From positions 1-11,524 of the forward strand of contig CAMLRG010000170.1 in assembly GCA_946482335.1 (NCBI GenBank): a stretch of DNA of 11,524 bases, read 5' to 3'. The translations under genes were made by a program, and so were the position numbers. This DNA is from an uncultured Duganella sp. (lineage in GTDB: Bacteria; Pseudomonadota; Gammaproteobacteria; Burkholderiales; Burkholderiaceae). Under the pieces are notes generated by a model. That model was not told the origin of the DNA and did no database searches. It saw only the letters and a list, made by a program, of their open reading frames with translations. Of the stretch, positions 1 through 6,344 are shown piece after piece. The stretch's first letter is position 1, and each line of letters begins with the position of its first letter.

Positions 1-26
1 ATTTTGCGCTGCGCGCAGCGCAAAAT
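1..26. repeat. Perfect 26-base palindrome at the left edge
   Basis: Bases 1-26 read identically on both strands; each half is ATTTTGCGCTGCG or its complement. As RNA it could fold into a stem of about 11 pairs. The T-run comes before the stem and the A-run after it on both strands, the reverse of an intrinsic terminator, so termination of the leftward gene ending at 59 is not well supported. It could be a protein-binding site or one unit of a dispersed intergenic repeat. The window edge may cut off a larger element. Confidence 0.6.
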
Positions 27-58
27 GTCCGGTTGCCAGAGCTGACCCCGACTTTTCA

Positions 59-1522
59 TCAATAAGGCACGCCGAAGATGGCGCTGAAGCGGGCTTTCTG
101 TTCTGCTGTCGCGGCGGGGTCGCGCAGCAGGTAGGTCTCCAGCATGCCGAATTGTTCGAGGCGCAGGCCGATGTCCTTGAACAGCGGCGCGAGGTCGGGT
201 GCCTTGCTGCTGGCGACGATGGTGTCCAGCAGTGGGTTGAGGTCGACGCCGCCGACGGCCTTGCCGATACGGACAATGTCGGCCTGGTCGTAGGTCTTGC
301 CCTGGTGGCCGAACTCCTTGTACATCTCCTTCAGCAACGTATCGAGGCTGGCCTTGCCCTTGCTGGCCTTGCGCAGTTCGACATCCATCGCCAGCCCGGC
401 AATCGTGCCGCCGCCGTAGACCAGCAGCCAGTTGCGGTGTTTGTCCTTGACGGCTTCGCGCACGGTGACCGTCAGCCCCTGCACATTGCGCGCCACGTTC
501 TGGCCGCGCGCCAGGTTTTCCAGCTGCTGGATCAGCATGGCGCGGTCGATCAGCTTGTTGCGCGCCATGGTGACTACGGTGACGTAATCGTTTACGCCTT
601 CCTTGAACCATTCCTCACTCTCGTTCTTCGGGAGCAGCGAATGGCCGTCCCAGAAGTGGGCCAGTTCGTGCGCCATCACCTTGCCCCAGATCGGGCGCGC
701 GACTTCGCTGCCATCGTCCTTCAGGTACTGGCTGAATGAGCCGGAGAATGCGCCGCCATCGCCCGTGTCGCCCTGGTTGATCACGATCAGGAAGCGCTTG
801 GCCACCGGGCCGCGGCCGTACAGTTTCTGGTACGCGTTCATCTGTTTGTCGATCATCGAGATGAAGGCGTCGCGGCGTTTCCAGTACTGCTTGCCCATCA
901 CCAGCGTCATCTCGACGCCGCCGGCAGTGAAGGTCTCGGCGCGGGCGGTGCCGAAGAAATAGGCGTTGTTGACCAGCTCGCGGCGCGATTCCGCCAGGAA
1001 GACGCCCGGCTTGCCCGCAGTGCGCAGCGCTGTGTTGGCTTTCCAGCCGGCGGGCAGGTCGAAGCTGACTTCAGTCTGGCCCGGCATCTTCACGCCGGGC
1101 ACGATGAACAGCGGGTAGCCAACCGACATCAGGCCTTCTTCCGTGTGGTAGGACACTTCCTCATTCCCGCCCGGCCACAGGTACTTGTCATGATCGAGGC
1201 GCACGTCGTAGGACAGGCGCAGGCGGCGGTCGCCGTCAACCTCGTATTCGCCTTCGCCCTTGTCCTTGAACGCGACGGCATTGCCCGCCATGTCGCGCAC
1301 GGCCAGCTTCTCGACCAGGTCGGCCTGGCCGTTCTTCAGTTGCGGAATCGGCATGCAGTTGAACAGCGCCAGTTCGCGCCCTTCGACCCAGACGTCGGCT
1401 TCGACATGGGCGCGCCTGGCGTCCTTGTCGATGCTCAGGCGGTAGTGGTTTTGCTGATTATCGAAAGCGAACGCAGATTGCGCCGCCAGCATCGCGGCTG
1501 CGACGCATAAAGGCTTGAACAT
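59..1522 (-). CDS. Secreted gluzincin metallopeptidase-like protein (M1/M61-like)
   Basis: A 487-residue protein with a Sec-type signal peptide (residues 1-19, ending in AQSAFA). The zinc motif is HELAH at 285-289, with a second glutamate in WFKEG at 308. That gives HExxH-x18-E, the spacing of gluzincin peptidases (families M1 and M61): H285, H289 and E308 would bind zinc and E286 would be the catalytic base. The first 200 residues look beta-rich, like the N-terminal domain of those families. I cannot find the GxMEN substrate motif of true M1 aminopeptidases; a glycine-rich stretch (GDTGDGGAF, 251-259) lies in about that place. A well-placed GGGGAGA (1527-1533) precedes the ATG. It probably acts in the periplasm or outside the cell. 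Substrate unknown; the metallopeptidase fold is fairly secure, the subfamily is not. Confidence 0.8.
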   Translation of the reverse strand: MFKPLCVAAAMLAAQSAFAFDNQQNHYRLSIDKDARRAHVEADVWVEGRELALFNCMPIPQLKNGQADLVEKLAVRDMAGNAVAFKDKGEGEYEVDGDRRLRLSYDVRLDHDKYLWPGGNEEVSYHTEEGLMSVGYPLFIVPGVKMPGQTEVSFDLPAGWKANTALRTAGKPGVFLAESRRELVNNAYFFGTARAETFTAGGVEMTLVMGKQYWKRRDAFISMIDKQMNAYQKLYGRGPVAKRFLIVINQGDTGDGGAFSGSFSQYLKDDGSEVARPIWGKVMAHELAHFWDGHSLLPKNESEEWFKEGVNDYVTVVTMARNKLIDRAMLIQQLENLARGQNVARNVQGLTVTVREAVKDKHRNWLLVYGGGTIAGLAMDVELRKASKGKASLDTLLKEMYKEFGHQGKTYDQADIVRIGKAVGGVDLNPLLDTIVASSKAPDLAPLFKDIGLRLEQFGMLETYLLRDPAATAEQKARFSAIFGVPY

Positions 1523-1565
1523 CAGATCTCCCCGGTGTTGTGTGGTTTTGCGCCACTCTAAGCGA

Positions 1566-1594
1566 TCGCAGCCACCCGGAGAGCGCGGCTGCGA
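1566..1594. repeat. Inverted repeat between the two secreted hydrolase genes
   Basis: Arms TCGCAGCC (1566-1573) and GGCTGCGA (1587-1594) are perfect complements with a 13-base loop. They lie between the stop of the alpha/beta hydrolase (1628) and the start of the peptidase gene (1522), both leftward. No T-run follows on the minus strand, so it is a weak terminator candidate. It could instead be an operator or an RNA-processing hairpin. Confidence 0.4.
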
Positions 1595-1627
1595 CGAACT
1601 GCAGGATTGGCGGGACAGGCCGCAGGC

Positions 1628-2656
1628 TTAGCGTAGCGCCTTTTCCACGACCGCCTTCATCGCCGGCATGGCGCAGCGCAGGGCGGCGTGGCCGCAATCG
1701 GTGTCGAGCACCGTGGCTTCCTGCTTGCGCAGCTTGGCAAAGGCGAGCGGCGGGGCGGGGTTGACCACGTGGTCCTGGGCGGCATTGATCGGGTAGAGTT
1801 GCGCCTTGACGCGCGCTGCCGCCTCCTCCAGTTTGCCGCCCTGGGCCACATCGTGGCCAAGCACTGCGCGGATCTGCCACAGCGAGTTGTTGGCGTCGGT
1901 GCTGTCCGGATCGCCGGCCTGGCTCTCGCGGAAGAACTTCTCGAAATCCTTCGGCGCGGTACGTGCGCTGCGGTGCGCCGGGCTGTCGAAGTTCATGGCG
2001 AACAACAGGTTGTACATCGGCAGGCGAGGGTTGCTGGCATAGCGTCCGCCTGCGTAGGAGGGTTCGTCGACGACGGCTTTTTCAACGATGCGCAGGAACA
2101 GCATGTCGGAGGAAGTCAGGCGCGGCGTGCCGGCGATCGGGATGGCGACGTCCATGAAGCCAGGGTGGCTTACCGCCCACTGGAAAGTCTGCATGCCGCC
2201 CATCGAATAGCCCATCACGGCGCGCACGTGCTGGATGCCGAGTTTTTCGGTCAGCAGCTTGTGCTGGCTGTCGACCATGTCGCGCACGGAAAATTGGGGG
2301 AAGGCGGGGCCGGGCTGGGTCTTGCTGTTGGAGGGCGAGCAGGAAACGCCATTGCCCAGCGCGTCCACCACGATGACGTACCACGGCGCCGGATCGAACA
2401 GGGCGCCGCTTTGCAGCATGCCGATGGCGTCGCGGCTGGTGCCGGTGTGCCAGGTGGTGAACAGGATGGCGTTTGACTTGTCCGCATTCAGCGTGCCGAT
2501 GGTGCGGTAGCCGATCGAACAATCCTTGATGGTGGCCTTGTTTTCAAGCTGCAGGTCGCCCAAGTGGGCAAACTGTTGTTGCGGGGCTGCGGCGAAAGCG
2601 GCGGGCGAGGCGAATGCGATGGCGCAGGCGAAGGCGCTGAGGCGGCGGGCGAGCAT
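1628..2656 (-). CDS. Secreted alpha/beta hydrolase, homoserine O-acetyltransferase (MetX) superfamily
   Basis: A 342-residue alpha/beta-fold protein. The nucleophile elbow GYSMGGMQ (149-156) is typical of the MetX branch and points to S151 as nucleophile. The C-terminus supplies the acid in AAQDHVV (D295) and the histidine in DCGHAA (H323), completing a Ser-Asp-His triad. True MetX acetylates homoserine in the cytosol for methionine synthesis. This protein instead begins with a clear signal peptide (hydrophobic run to SPAAFAAA, about residue 24) and is somewhat short for MetX, so an exported esterase or acyltransferase is more likely. AAGGAG (2662-2667) lies 5 bases before the ATG. It lies 105 bases before the metallopeptidase gene on the same strand, so cotranscription is possible but not shown. 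Fold and triad are secure; the substrate is unknown. Confidence 0.82.
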   Translation of the reverse strand: MLARRLSAFACAIAFASPAAFAAAPQQQFAHLGDLQLENKATIKDCSIGYRTIGTLNADKSNAILFTTWHTGTSRDAIGMLQSGALFDPAPWYVIVVDALGNGVSCSPSNSKTQPGPAFPQFSVRDMVDSQHKLLTEKLGIQHVRAVMGYSMGGMQTFQWAVSHPGFMDVAIPIAGTPRLTSSDMLFLRIVEKAVVDEPSYAGGRYASNPRLPMYNLLFAMNFDSPAHRSARTAPKDFEKFFRESQAGDPDSTDANNSLWQIRAVLGHDVAQGGKLEEAAARVKAQLYPINAAQDHVVNPAPPLAFAKLRKQEATVLDTDCGHAALRCAMPAMKAVVEKALR

Positions 2657-2769
2657 GTTTTCTCCTTATTGATTTGATGCAAGAAGAGTAACGCGCGCGC
2701 CCCTCGGTATGGCATCCGATTGCGACAGGCTGCAGAAATCCGGGATCAGGCTGCCGTACAGCTTGGATA

Positions 2770-3483
2770 TCAGTGCCAGGTCCGCATCAGGCCGACCGCC
2801 AGGCCTTCGAGGGCGAAATCGTCTTCCGGTGTGACGGTAATGACTTTGAAGTCCGGGTTCTCCGGCAGCAGCTCGATCTTGCTGCCGGTCTTGCGGTAAG
2901 TCTTGACGGTGACATCGTTGCCGATGCGGGCCACCACCACCTGGCCGTTGCGGGCGGTGTCGGTCTTTTTCACTGCCAGCAGGTCGCCGTCCATGATGCC
3001 GATGTCGCGCATCGATTCACCGCGCACCTTCAGCAGGAAATCCGGTTTGGCGGAGAACAGGTTGGGGTCGACGCTGTAGGTGGTTTCCAGGTTTTCCTGT
3101 GCCAGGATGGGCGAGCCGGCGGCGACGCGGCCGATCAGGGGCAGGGAGACCAGCATGCCGGCCGGTACCGCCGGCATGTCGTCAAATTCGACCTTGGCGC
3201 GTGGCGCGCCGCGCGAAGCCGGCACGCCGGCGTTGGTAGCGGCGCCGGTGCCGGTGGCGGTGCCGCCGAAATTGCCAGTCAGGCGGATGCCGCGCGAGGT
3301 GCCGGCGGTGATTTCAATGGCGCCTTTGCGTTGCAGGGCCTTCAGGTGCTCTTCCGCCGCGTTGGCGGATTTGAACCCAAGCTCCGCCGCGATTTCTGCG
3401 CGGGTGGGCGGGAAACCGGTATTGTCGATCGCTTCCTTGATCAGGTTGAGGATCTCTTCTTGTCGTGCAGTGAGCTTGATCAT
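2770..3483 (-). CDS. lexA: LexA, SOS-response repressor and self-cleaving protease
   Basis: A 237-residue LexA. The winged-helix domain (1-70) includes [13 protein letters not shown] and [12 protein letters not shown], close to the E. coli recognition helix. The C-terminal S24 domain (about 113-237) has the self-cleavage bond A122-G123 (GRVAAGSP), catalytic S157 (GESMRD) and K194 (DVTVK). The A-to-S (35) and S-to-K (37) spacings equal those of E. coli LexA. It represses SOS genes until RecA filaments trigger cleavage. The linker (about 71-112) is long and rich in Gly, Ala and Thr, which explains the excess over the 202 residues of E. coli LexA. The start was chosen because MIKLTARQ is the conserved N-terminus, although the frame stays open upstream to 3771. 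There is little Shine-Dalgarno before this ATG. Two LexA boxes upstream indicate autorepression. Confidence 0.97.
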   Translation of the reverse strand: MIKLTARQEEILNLIKEAIDNTGFPPTRAEIAAELGFKSANAAEEHLKALQRKGAIEITAGTSRGIRLTGNFGGTATGTGAATNAGVPASRGAPRAKVEFDDMPAVPAGMLVSLPLIGRVAAGSPILAQENLETTYSVDPNLFSAKPDFLLKVRGESMRDIGIMDGDLLAVKKTDTARNGQVVVARIGNDVTVKTYRKTGSKIELLPENPDFKVITVTPEDDFALEGLAVGLMRTWH

Positions 3484-3497
3484 GGCGCTGGTGTGGA

Positions 3498-3513
3498 CTG
3501 TGAATATAGACAG
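3498..3513. promoter_or_regulatory. LexA (SOS) box 1, gene-proximal
   Basis: CTGTGAATATAGACAG matches the E. coli-type CTGT-N8-ACAG operator exactly in both half-sites. It lies 14 bases upstream of the lexA ATG and covers the probable -10 hexamer TATATT (minus strand, 3503-3508), so bound LexA would block its own promoter. Confidence 0.92.
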
Positions 3514-3529
3514 TCTGTATTTTTGTACA
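3503..3529 (-). promoter_or_regulatory. Probable lexA promoter inside the SOS boxes
   Basis: On the minus strand a TATATT hexamer (3503-3508) is a good -10, five of six to consensus. A weak -35, TGTACA (3524-3529), lies 15 bases upstream, shorter than ideal. Transcription would begin near 3496, leaving a leader of only about 13 bases and little room for a ribosome site. The -10 is plausible; the -35 is uncertain. Confidence 0.45.
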
Positions 3530-3530
3530 G
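3515..3530. promoter_or_regulatory. LexA (SOS) box 2, gene-distal
   Basis: CTGTATTTTTGTACAG is a second exact CTGT-N8-ACAG site, followed by TA as in the extended consensus. One base (3514) separates it from box 1, giving a 17-base centre-to-centre distance. It could also affect the rightward gene starting at 3614. Confidence 0.92.
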
Positions 3531-3603
3531 TATGAAAGGAATTGCAAGCAAATTTGTTGCATCTCCAGAAAATTTTCGGCTTAATGTCGATTCGACAACC
3601 ATT

Positions 3604-3609
3604 GGAGGG
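3604..3609 (+). promoter_or_regulatory. Ribosome site that sets the start of the small membrane protein
   Basis: GGAGGG lies 4 bases before the ATG at 3614. The upstream in-frame ATGs at 3542 and 3584 have no comparable site, and residues encoded before 3614 are not membrane-like. This favours 3614. Confidence 0.65.
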
Positions 3610-3613
3610 CAGG

Positions 3614-4087
3614 ATGGGACGGTACGCTTTCTTGCTGGCGGCGGGGATTTCGATGTTCGGTGCGTTGATCCACTGGGTCGCGCCTTTGCTGGGTCCTGAC
3701 TGGTACGCCTTCCTGCAGGCGCCCCCGAGCGTGGTCGATTCGGCCCGCGCCGGCACCTGGTTTGCGCCCACCGGTGCGCTGGCGATCGGCGCCCTGATGT
3801 TCGTGTGCGCGCTGTACGCGCTGGCCGGCGCCGGCTACCTGCGCTGGCTGCCGTTCGCGCAGATGGCGCAGGGCACGATTGCGGCGGTGTGCCTGCTGCG
3901 CGGCTTGCTGGTCCTGCCTTACCTGTACAAATTCCCCGACCGCGTCTGGACCTTCGACGTGGTGGCCTCGGTGATCTGGCTGGCGGCCGGGCTGGGCTTC
4001 CTGGTCGGCATCTTGCGCGCGGTCAGCGCAGCTTCGACTGCGCCAGCAGGATTTCCCGAAAATCAGCCACCAGCGGCCGCAAATTAA
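3614..4087 (+). CDS. Small four-helix membrane protein, function unknown
   Basis: With the start at 3614 the protein has 157 residues and four likely transmembrane helices, at about 4-26, 52-75, 83-104 and 114-136. The loop between helices 1 and 2 carries [20 protein letters not shown], and the tail (137-157) is Pro/Ala-rich and soluble. I do not recognise a family with a known function; it resembles conserved hypothetical inner-membrane proteins of Burkholderiales. It diverges from lexA across 130 bases holding two SOS boxes, so LexA control is conceivable, but no promoter for it is obvious. Its last 65 bases overlap tail-to-tail with the LysR gene on the other strand, so the whole soluble tail is encoded in shared DNA. 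The alternative start at 3584 would add 10 residues ([10 protein letters not shown]). Confidence 0.75.
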   Translation: MGRYAFLLAAGISMFGALIHWVAPLLGPDWYAFLQAPPSVVDSARAGTWFAPTGALAIGALMFVCALYALAGAGYLRWLPFAQMAQGTIAAVCLLRGLLVLPYLYKFPDRVWTFDVVASVIWLAAGLGFLVGILRAVSAASTAPAGFPENQPPAAAN

Positions 4088-4925
4088 CGCGGTGCCAGGC
4101 CACCCACAGCGGTGAGCAGAAGCTGAACCACGGCAGTTCGCGCAGCACCACGCCGGGCGGCGCGTGGTGCCGCATGCCTTGCTGCACCACGGCGATGCCC
4201 AGTCCGGCGCCCACCAGACCGAGCGCTGTCATCGGCTCGCTGGCTTCCATCTTCACTTTCGGCACGAAGCCGGCGCGCACGCAGGCGGCGATGAAGCTGT
4301 CCTTGTGCATACTGGTTTCGTCGCCGTGCCGCACCACGATCCAGTCCTGGTCGTTCAAGTCGGAAGGGGCCAGTTCGGCAACGCCGGCCAGTGCATGGCC
4401 TTCCGGCAGCGCCAGGATCATCGGGTCGCTGGCGACTTTCGCGCGCATCAGGTCGGGATCGTCTTCCGCCGGCGGGTCGCAGACCAGGGCGATGTCCAGG
4501 CTGCGCTGGCGCACGCCTTCCAGCTGTTCGGGCGAACGCAGGCTATACAGGGCCACGTGCACCGACGGGCGTTCCTCGCGCAGCGCGCGCAGGCCGGCCG
4601 GCAGGAAACCGGCGTGCATGGCGTTTTCGATATAGCCGATGCACAGGCCGCCCTCGTCGCCGCGCCCCAGGCGTTTGGCGAGCGCTTCCAGGCGCTTGGC
4701 GTGGGTCAGGAAGGCCTGCGTCTCGGCCAGGAAGGTGCGGCCGTCGCGCGTCAGGCGGATGCGCTGCTGGCTGCGCTCGAACAGCGTCAGGCCCAGCTTT
4801 TCCTCCAGCTGCACGATCTGGCGGCTGAGCGGGGATTGCGAAATGTGCAAGCGTTCGGCCGCGCGGCCGACGTGCTCCTCTTCGGCGACCGCGACGAAGT
4901 ACTGCAATTGGCGGATCTCGAGCAT
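4023..4925 (-). CDS. LysR-family transcriptional regulator, divergent from the aldo/keto reductase
   Basis: A 300-residue LysR regulator. The N-terminal winged helix-turn-helix (about 1-60) has the hallmark pattern MLEIRQLQYFVAVAEEEHVG followed by AAERLHISQSPLSRQI, like the CatR/BenM branch. A linker helix and the periplasmic-binding-protein-like effector domain (about 90-300) follow. GGAGGTC (4931-4937) lies at good distance before the ATG. It is divergent from the aldo/keto reductase with 103 bases between starts, and the two promoters seem to overlap, so it probably represses itself and activates or represses the reductase cluster in response to a small ligand. The ligand cannot be told from sequence. 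Its last codons overlap the convergent membrane-protein gene. Family secure; targets inferred. Confidence 0.93.
   Translation of the reverse strand: MLEIRQLQYFVAVAEEEHVGRAAERLHISQSPLSRQIVQLEEKLGLTLFERSQQRIRLTRDGRTFLAETQAFLTHAKRLEALAKRLGRGDEGGLCIGYIENAMHAGFLPAGLRALREERPSVHVALYSLRSPEQLEGVRQRSLDIALVCDPPAEDDPDLMRAKVASDPMILALPEGHALAGVAELAPSDLNDQDWIVVRHGDETSMHKDSFIAACVRAGFVPKVKMEASEPMTALGLVGAGLGIAVVQQGMRHHAPPGVVLRELPWFSFCSPLWVAWHRVNLRPLVADFREILLAQSKLR
4145..4170. repeat. Strong hairpin within the LysR coding region
   Basis: GCACCACG (4145-4152) and CGTGGTGC (4163-4170) pair perfectly around a 10-base GC-rich loop. The hairpin lies 57 bases past the stop of the rightward membrane-protein gene, which has no terminator of its own before entering the LysR gene. 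There is no T-run on either strand, and it may be a by-product of coding RHHAPPG. Function doubtful. Confidence 0.25.
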
Positions 4926-4956
4926 GTTAAGACCTCCGGAGACTCAAGTGCTGCAA

Positions 4957-4986
4957 ATTATGTCTTGGACTAGCTGAACCAGTCAA
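4957..4986 (-). promoter_or_regulatory. Promoter of the LysR gene (4023-4925)
   Basis: On the minus strand, TTGACT (4981-4986) and CATAAT (4957-4962) each match five of six bases of the sigma70 consensus, with an 18-base spacer. This is one of the best promoters in the window and is correctly placed for the leftward regulator. Confidence 0.65.
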
Positions 4987-4994
4987 CCTACACT
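4965..4994 (+). promoter_or_regulatory. Candidate promoter of the aldo/keto reductase cluster
   Basis: TTGGAC (4965-4970) and TACACT (4989-4994) lie 18 bases apart, about 35 bases before the reductase ATG. The match is moderate, as expected for a promoter that needs an activator. It overlaps the divergent LysR promoter almost entirely. Confidence 0.45.
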
Positions 4995-4996
4995 GG
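4979..4996. promoter_or_regulatory. Dyad over the divergent promoters, possible LysR operator
   Basis: CCAGT (4979-4983) and ACTGG (4992-4996) form an inverted repeat with an 8-base centre. It covers the -35 of the LysR promoter and the -10 of the reductase promoter. It is not a textbook T-N11-A box. Looser symmetry (CAAG 4945-4948 and CTTG 4964-4967) is seen nearby. Operator role is inference from position. Confidence 0.4.
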
Positions 4997-5028
4997 GATC
5001 AATATCTCATCCACCTTAGGAGAAAAAC

Positions 5029-6036
5029 ATGAGCATCCGCAACATCCTGAAAGGCGAGCTGGGCTTCGGTACCGCGCCGCTGGGCAATATGTTCCGCAAC
5101 ATCCCCGAGAACGAGGCGCGCGCCACGGTGGATGCGGCCTGGGAACAGGGCATCCGCTACTTCGACACCGCGCCGCTGTATGGCGCCGGGCTGGCCGAAG
5201 CGCGCCTGGGCGACATCCTGGGCGGCCGCCCGCGCGACGAATACGTTCTGAGCACCAAGGTCGGCCGCGTGATCCTGGACGAAACCGAAGACCCGTCGAA
5301 GCGCGACATGGGCGAGAAGGGCGGCGTGTTCGAGCATGGCTTGCCGAACAAGGTTGTGAATGACTACAGCGCAGACGCCACACTGCGTTCGATCGAGGAC
5401 AGCCTGAAGCGCCTGAAGACCGACCACCTGGACATCGTCTTCGTGCACGACGTGGCGCAGGACTTTTACGGCGACGAGTGGCTGGCGCAGTTCGAGATCG
5501 CGCGCACCGGCGCCTTCCGCGTGCTGAACCGCCTGCGCGACGAGGGCGTGATCAAGGGCTGGGGCCTGGGCGTGAACCGCGTCGAGGCGCTGGAGCTGAC
5601 GCTGGACCTGGACGAGCCAAAGCCGGATACCTTCCTGCTGGCCGGCCGTTACACCCTGCTGGACCACGGCCGCGCGCTGCAGCGCCTGATACCGGCCGCG
5701 CAGCAGCGCGGCGTGGACATCGTGGTCGGCGGCCCGTATAGCTCGGGCATCCTGGCTGGCGGCAGCCATTTCGAGTACCAGAAGGCGCCGCCCGAGATCA
5801 TTGCCCGCGTCGAGCGCATCAAGGCCATCGCCAACAAGCATGGCGTCAGCGTCAAGGCGGCCGCGTTGCAGTTCTCGCTGGCCAATCCGGCGGTGGCGGC
5901 AGTGATACCCGGCGCCAGCCGTCCGGAGCGCATCGCCGAGGATATCGCTGCGCTGAACGAGGTGATCCCGGCTGCCTTCTGGCGCGAAATGCGCGAGCAG
6001 AAGCTGGTGGCGGCCGACGCCCCACTGCCACTCTGA
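5029..6036 (+). CDS. Aldo/keto reductase, D-threo-aldose dehydrogenase-like
   Basis: A 335-residue NAD(P)(H)-dependent oxidoreductase with the (beta/alpha)8 barrel of the aldo/keto reductases. The four catalytic residues are visible: D46 and Y51 in YFDTAPLYG, K77 in LSTKVG, and H140 in VFVHD. The C-terminal IPGASRPERIAED is the cofactor-binding motif near the end of the barrel. The overall pattern (FGTAPLGNMF start, KVGR then a long variable segment) resembles the branch containing D-threo-aldose 1-dehydrogenase, L-fucose dehydrogenase and pyridoxal 4-dehydrogenase, so sugars or other carbonyls are plausible substrates; the exact one cannot be read. AGGAG (5018-5022) lies 6 bases before the ATG. 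It is first gene of a rightward cluster, 14 bases before the DUF1330 gene, and divergent from a LysR gene that probably controls it. Confidence 0.92.
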   Translation: MSIRNILKGELGFGTAPLGNMFRNIPENEARATVDAAWEQGIRYFDTAPLYGAGLAEARLGDILGGRPRDEYVLSTKVGRVILDETEDPSKRDMGEKGGVFEHGLPNKVVNDYSADATLRSIEDSLKRLKTDHLDIVFVHDVAQDFYGDEWLAQFEIARTGAFRVLNRLRDEGVIKGWGLGVNRVEALELTLDLDEPKPDTFLLAGRYTLLDHGRALQRLIPAAQQRGVDIVVGGPYSSGILAGGSHFEYQKAPPEIIARVERIKAIANKHGVSVKAAALQFSLANPAVAAVIPGASRPERIAEDIAALNEVIPAAFWREMREQKLVAADAPLPL

Positions 6037-6050
6037 GAAGGGAGCCTCCC

Positions 6051-6344
6051 ATGTCCGCTTACGTCGTTTTCATCCGCGATAAAACCAACGATCCGGCCGA
6101 AATGCAGCGCTATGCCGAACTGGCGCCGCTGGCGCGCGCCGGCCACGACATCAGCCGCGTCGCCTTTTACGGGCAGCTCGACGTGCTGGAAGGCGCGCCG
6201 GCCGAGGGCGTGGCGATCCTGCGCTTTCCCGATATGGCGGCGGCCAGGGCCTGGTACAACAGCCCGGCCTACCAGGAGGCGCGCCAGCATCGACTGAAAG
6301 GCGCCGACTACCGCCTGTTGCTGGTAGAGGGCAGCGATGTCTGA
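6051..6344 (+). CDS. DUF1330-family small protein
   Basis: A 97-residue protein matching the DUF1330 pattern: an N-terminal strand (AYVVFIRDKTNDPAEMQRY), a middle strand plus VAILRFPDMAAARAWYNSPAYQEA, and a final strand DYRLLLVEG. The family adopts a ferredoxin-like dimeric alpha/beta barrel, the fold of many small monooxygenases and isomerases, but its biochemical role is unknown. AAGGGAG (6038-6044) lies 6 bases before the ATG. It follows the reductase by 14 bases and its end overlaps the start of the next gene by 8 bases, so translation is probably coupled and all three belong to one operon. A role accessory to the reductase or to the solute taken up is a guess. Confidence 0.88.
   Translation: MSAYVVFIRDKTNDPAEMQRYAELAPLARAGHDISRVAFYGQLDVLEGAPAEGVAILRFPDMAAARAWYNSPAYQEARQHRLKGADYRLLLVEGSDV

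Noticed and set aside
1..26. Intrinsic terminator for the leftward peptidase gene
   Set aside because: The T-run precedes the stem on both strands instead of following it.
2690..2699. Alternating CG run as a special DNA structure
   Set aside because: It is only about ten bases long in GC-rich DNA and nothing else supports a role.
2773..3699. Rightward open frame (308 residues) opposite lexA
   Set aside because: It mirrors lexA codons and has no family features; lexA is certain.
3484..3771. An N-terminal extension of LexA (96 further residues upstream of MIKLT)
   Set aside because: It would run through both LexA boxes and the likely promoter, and conserved LexA starts at MIKLTARQ.
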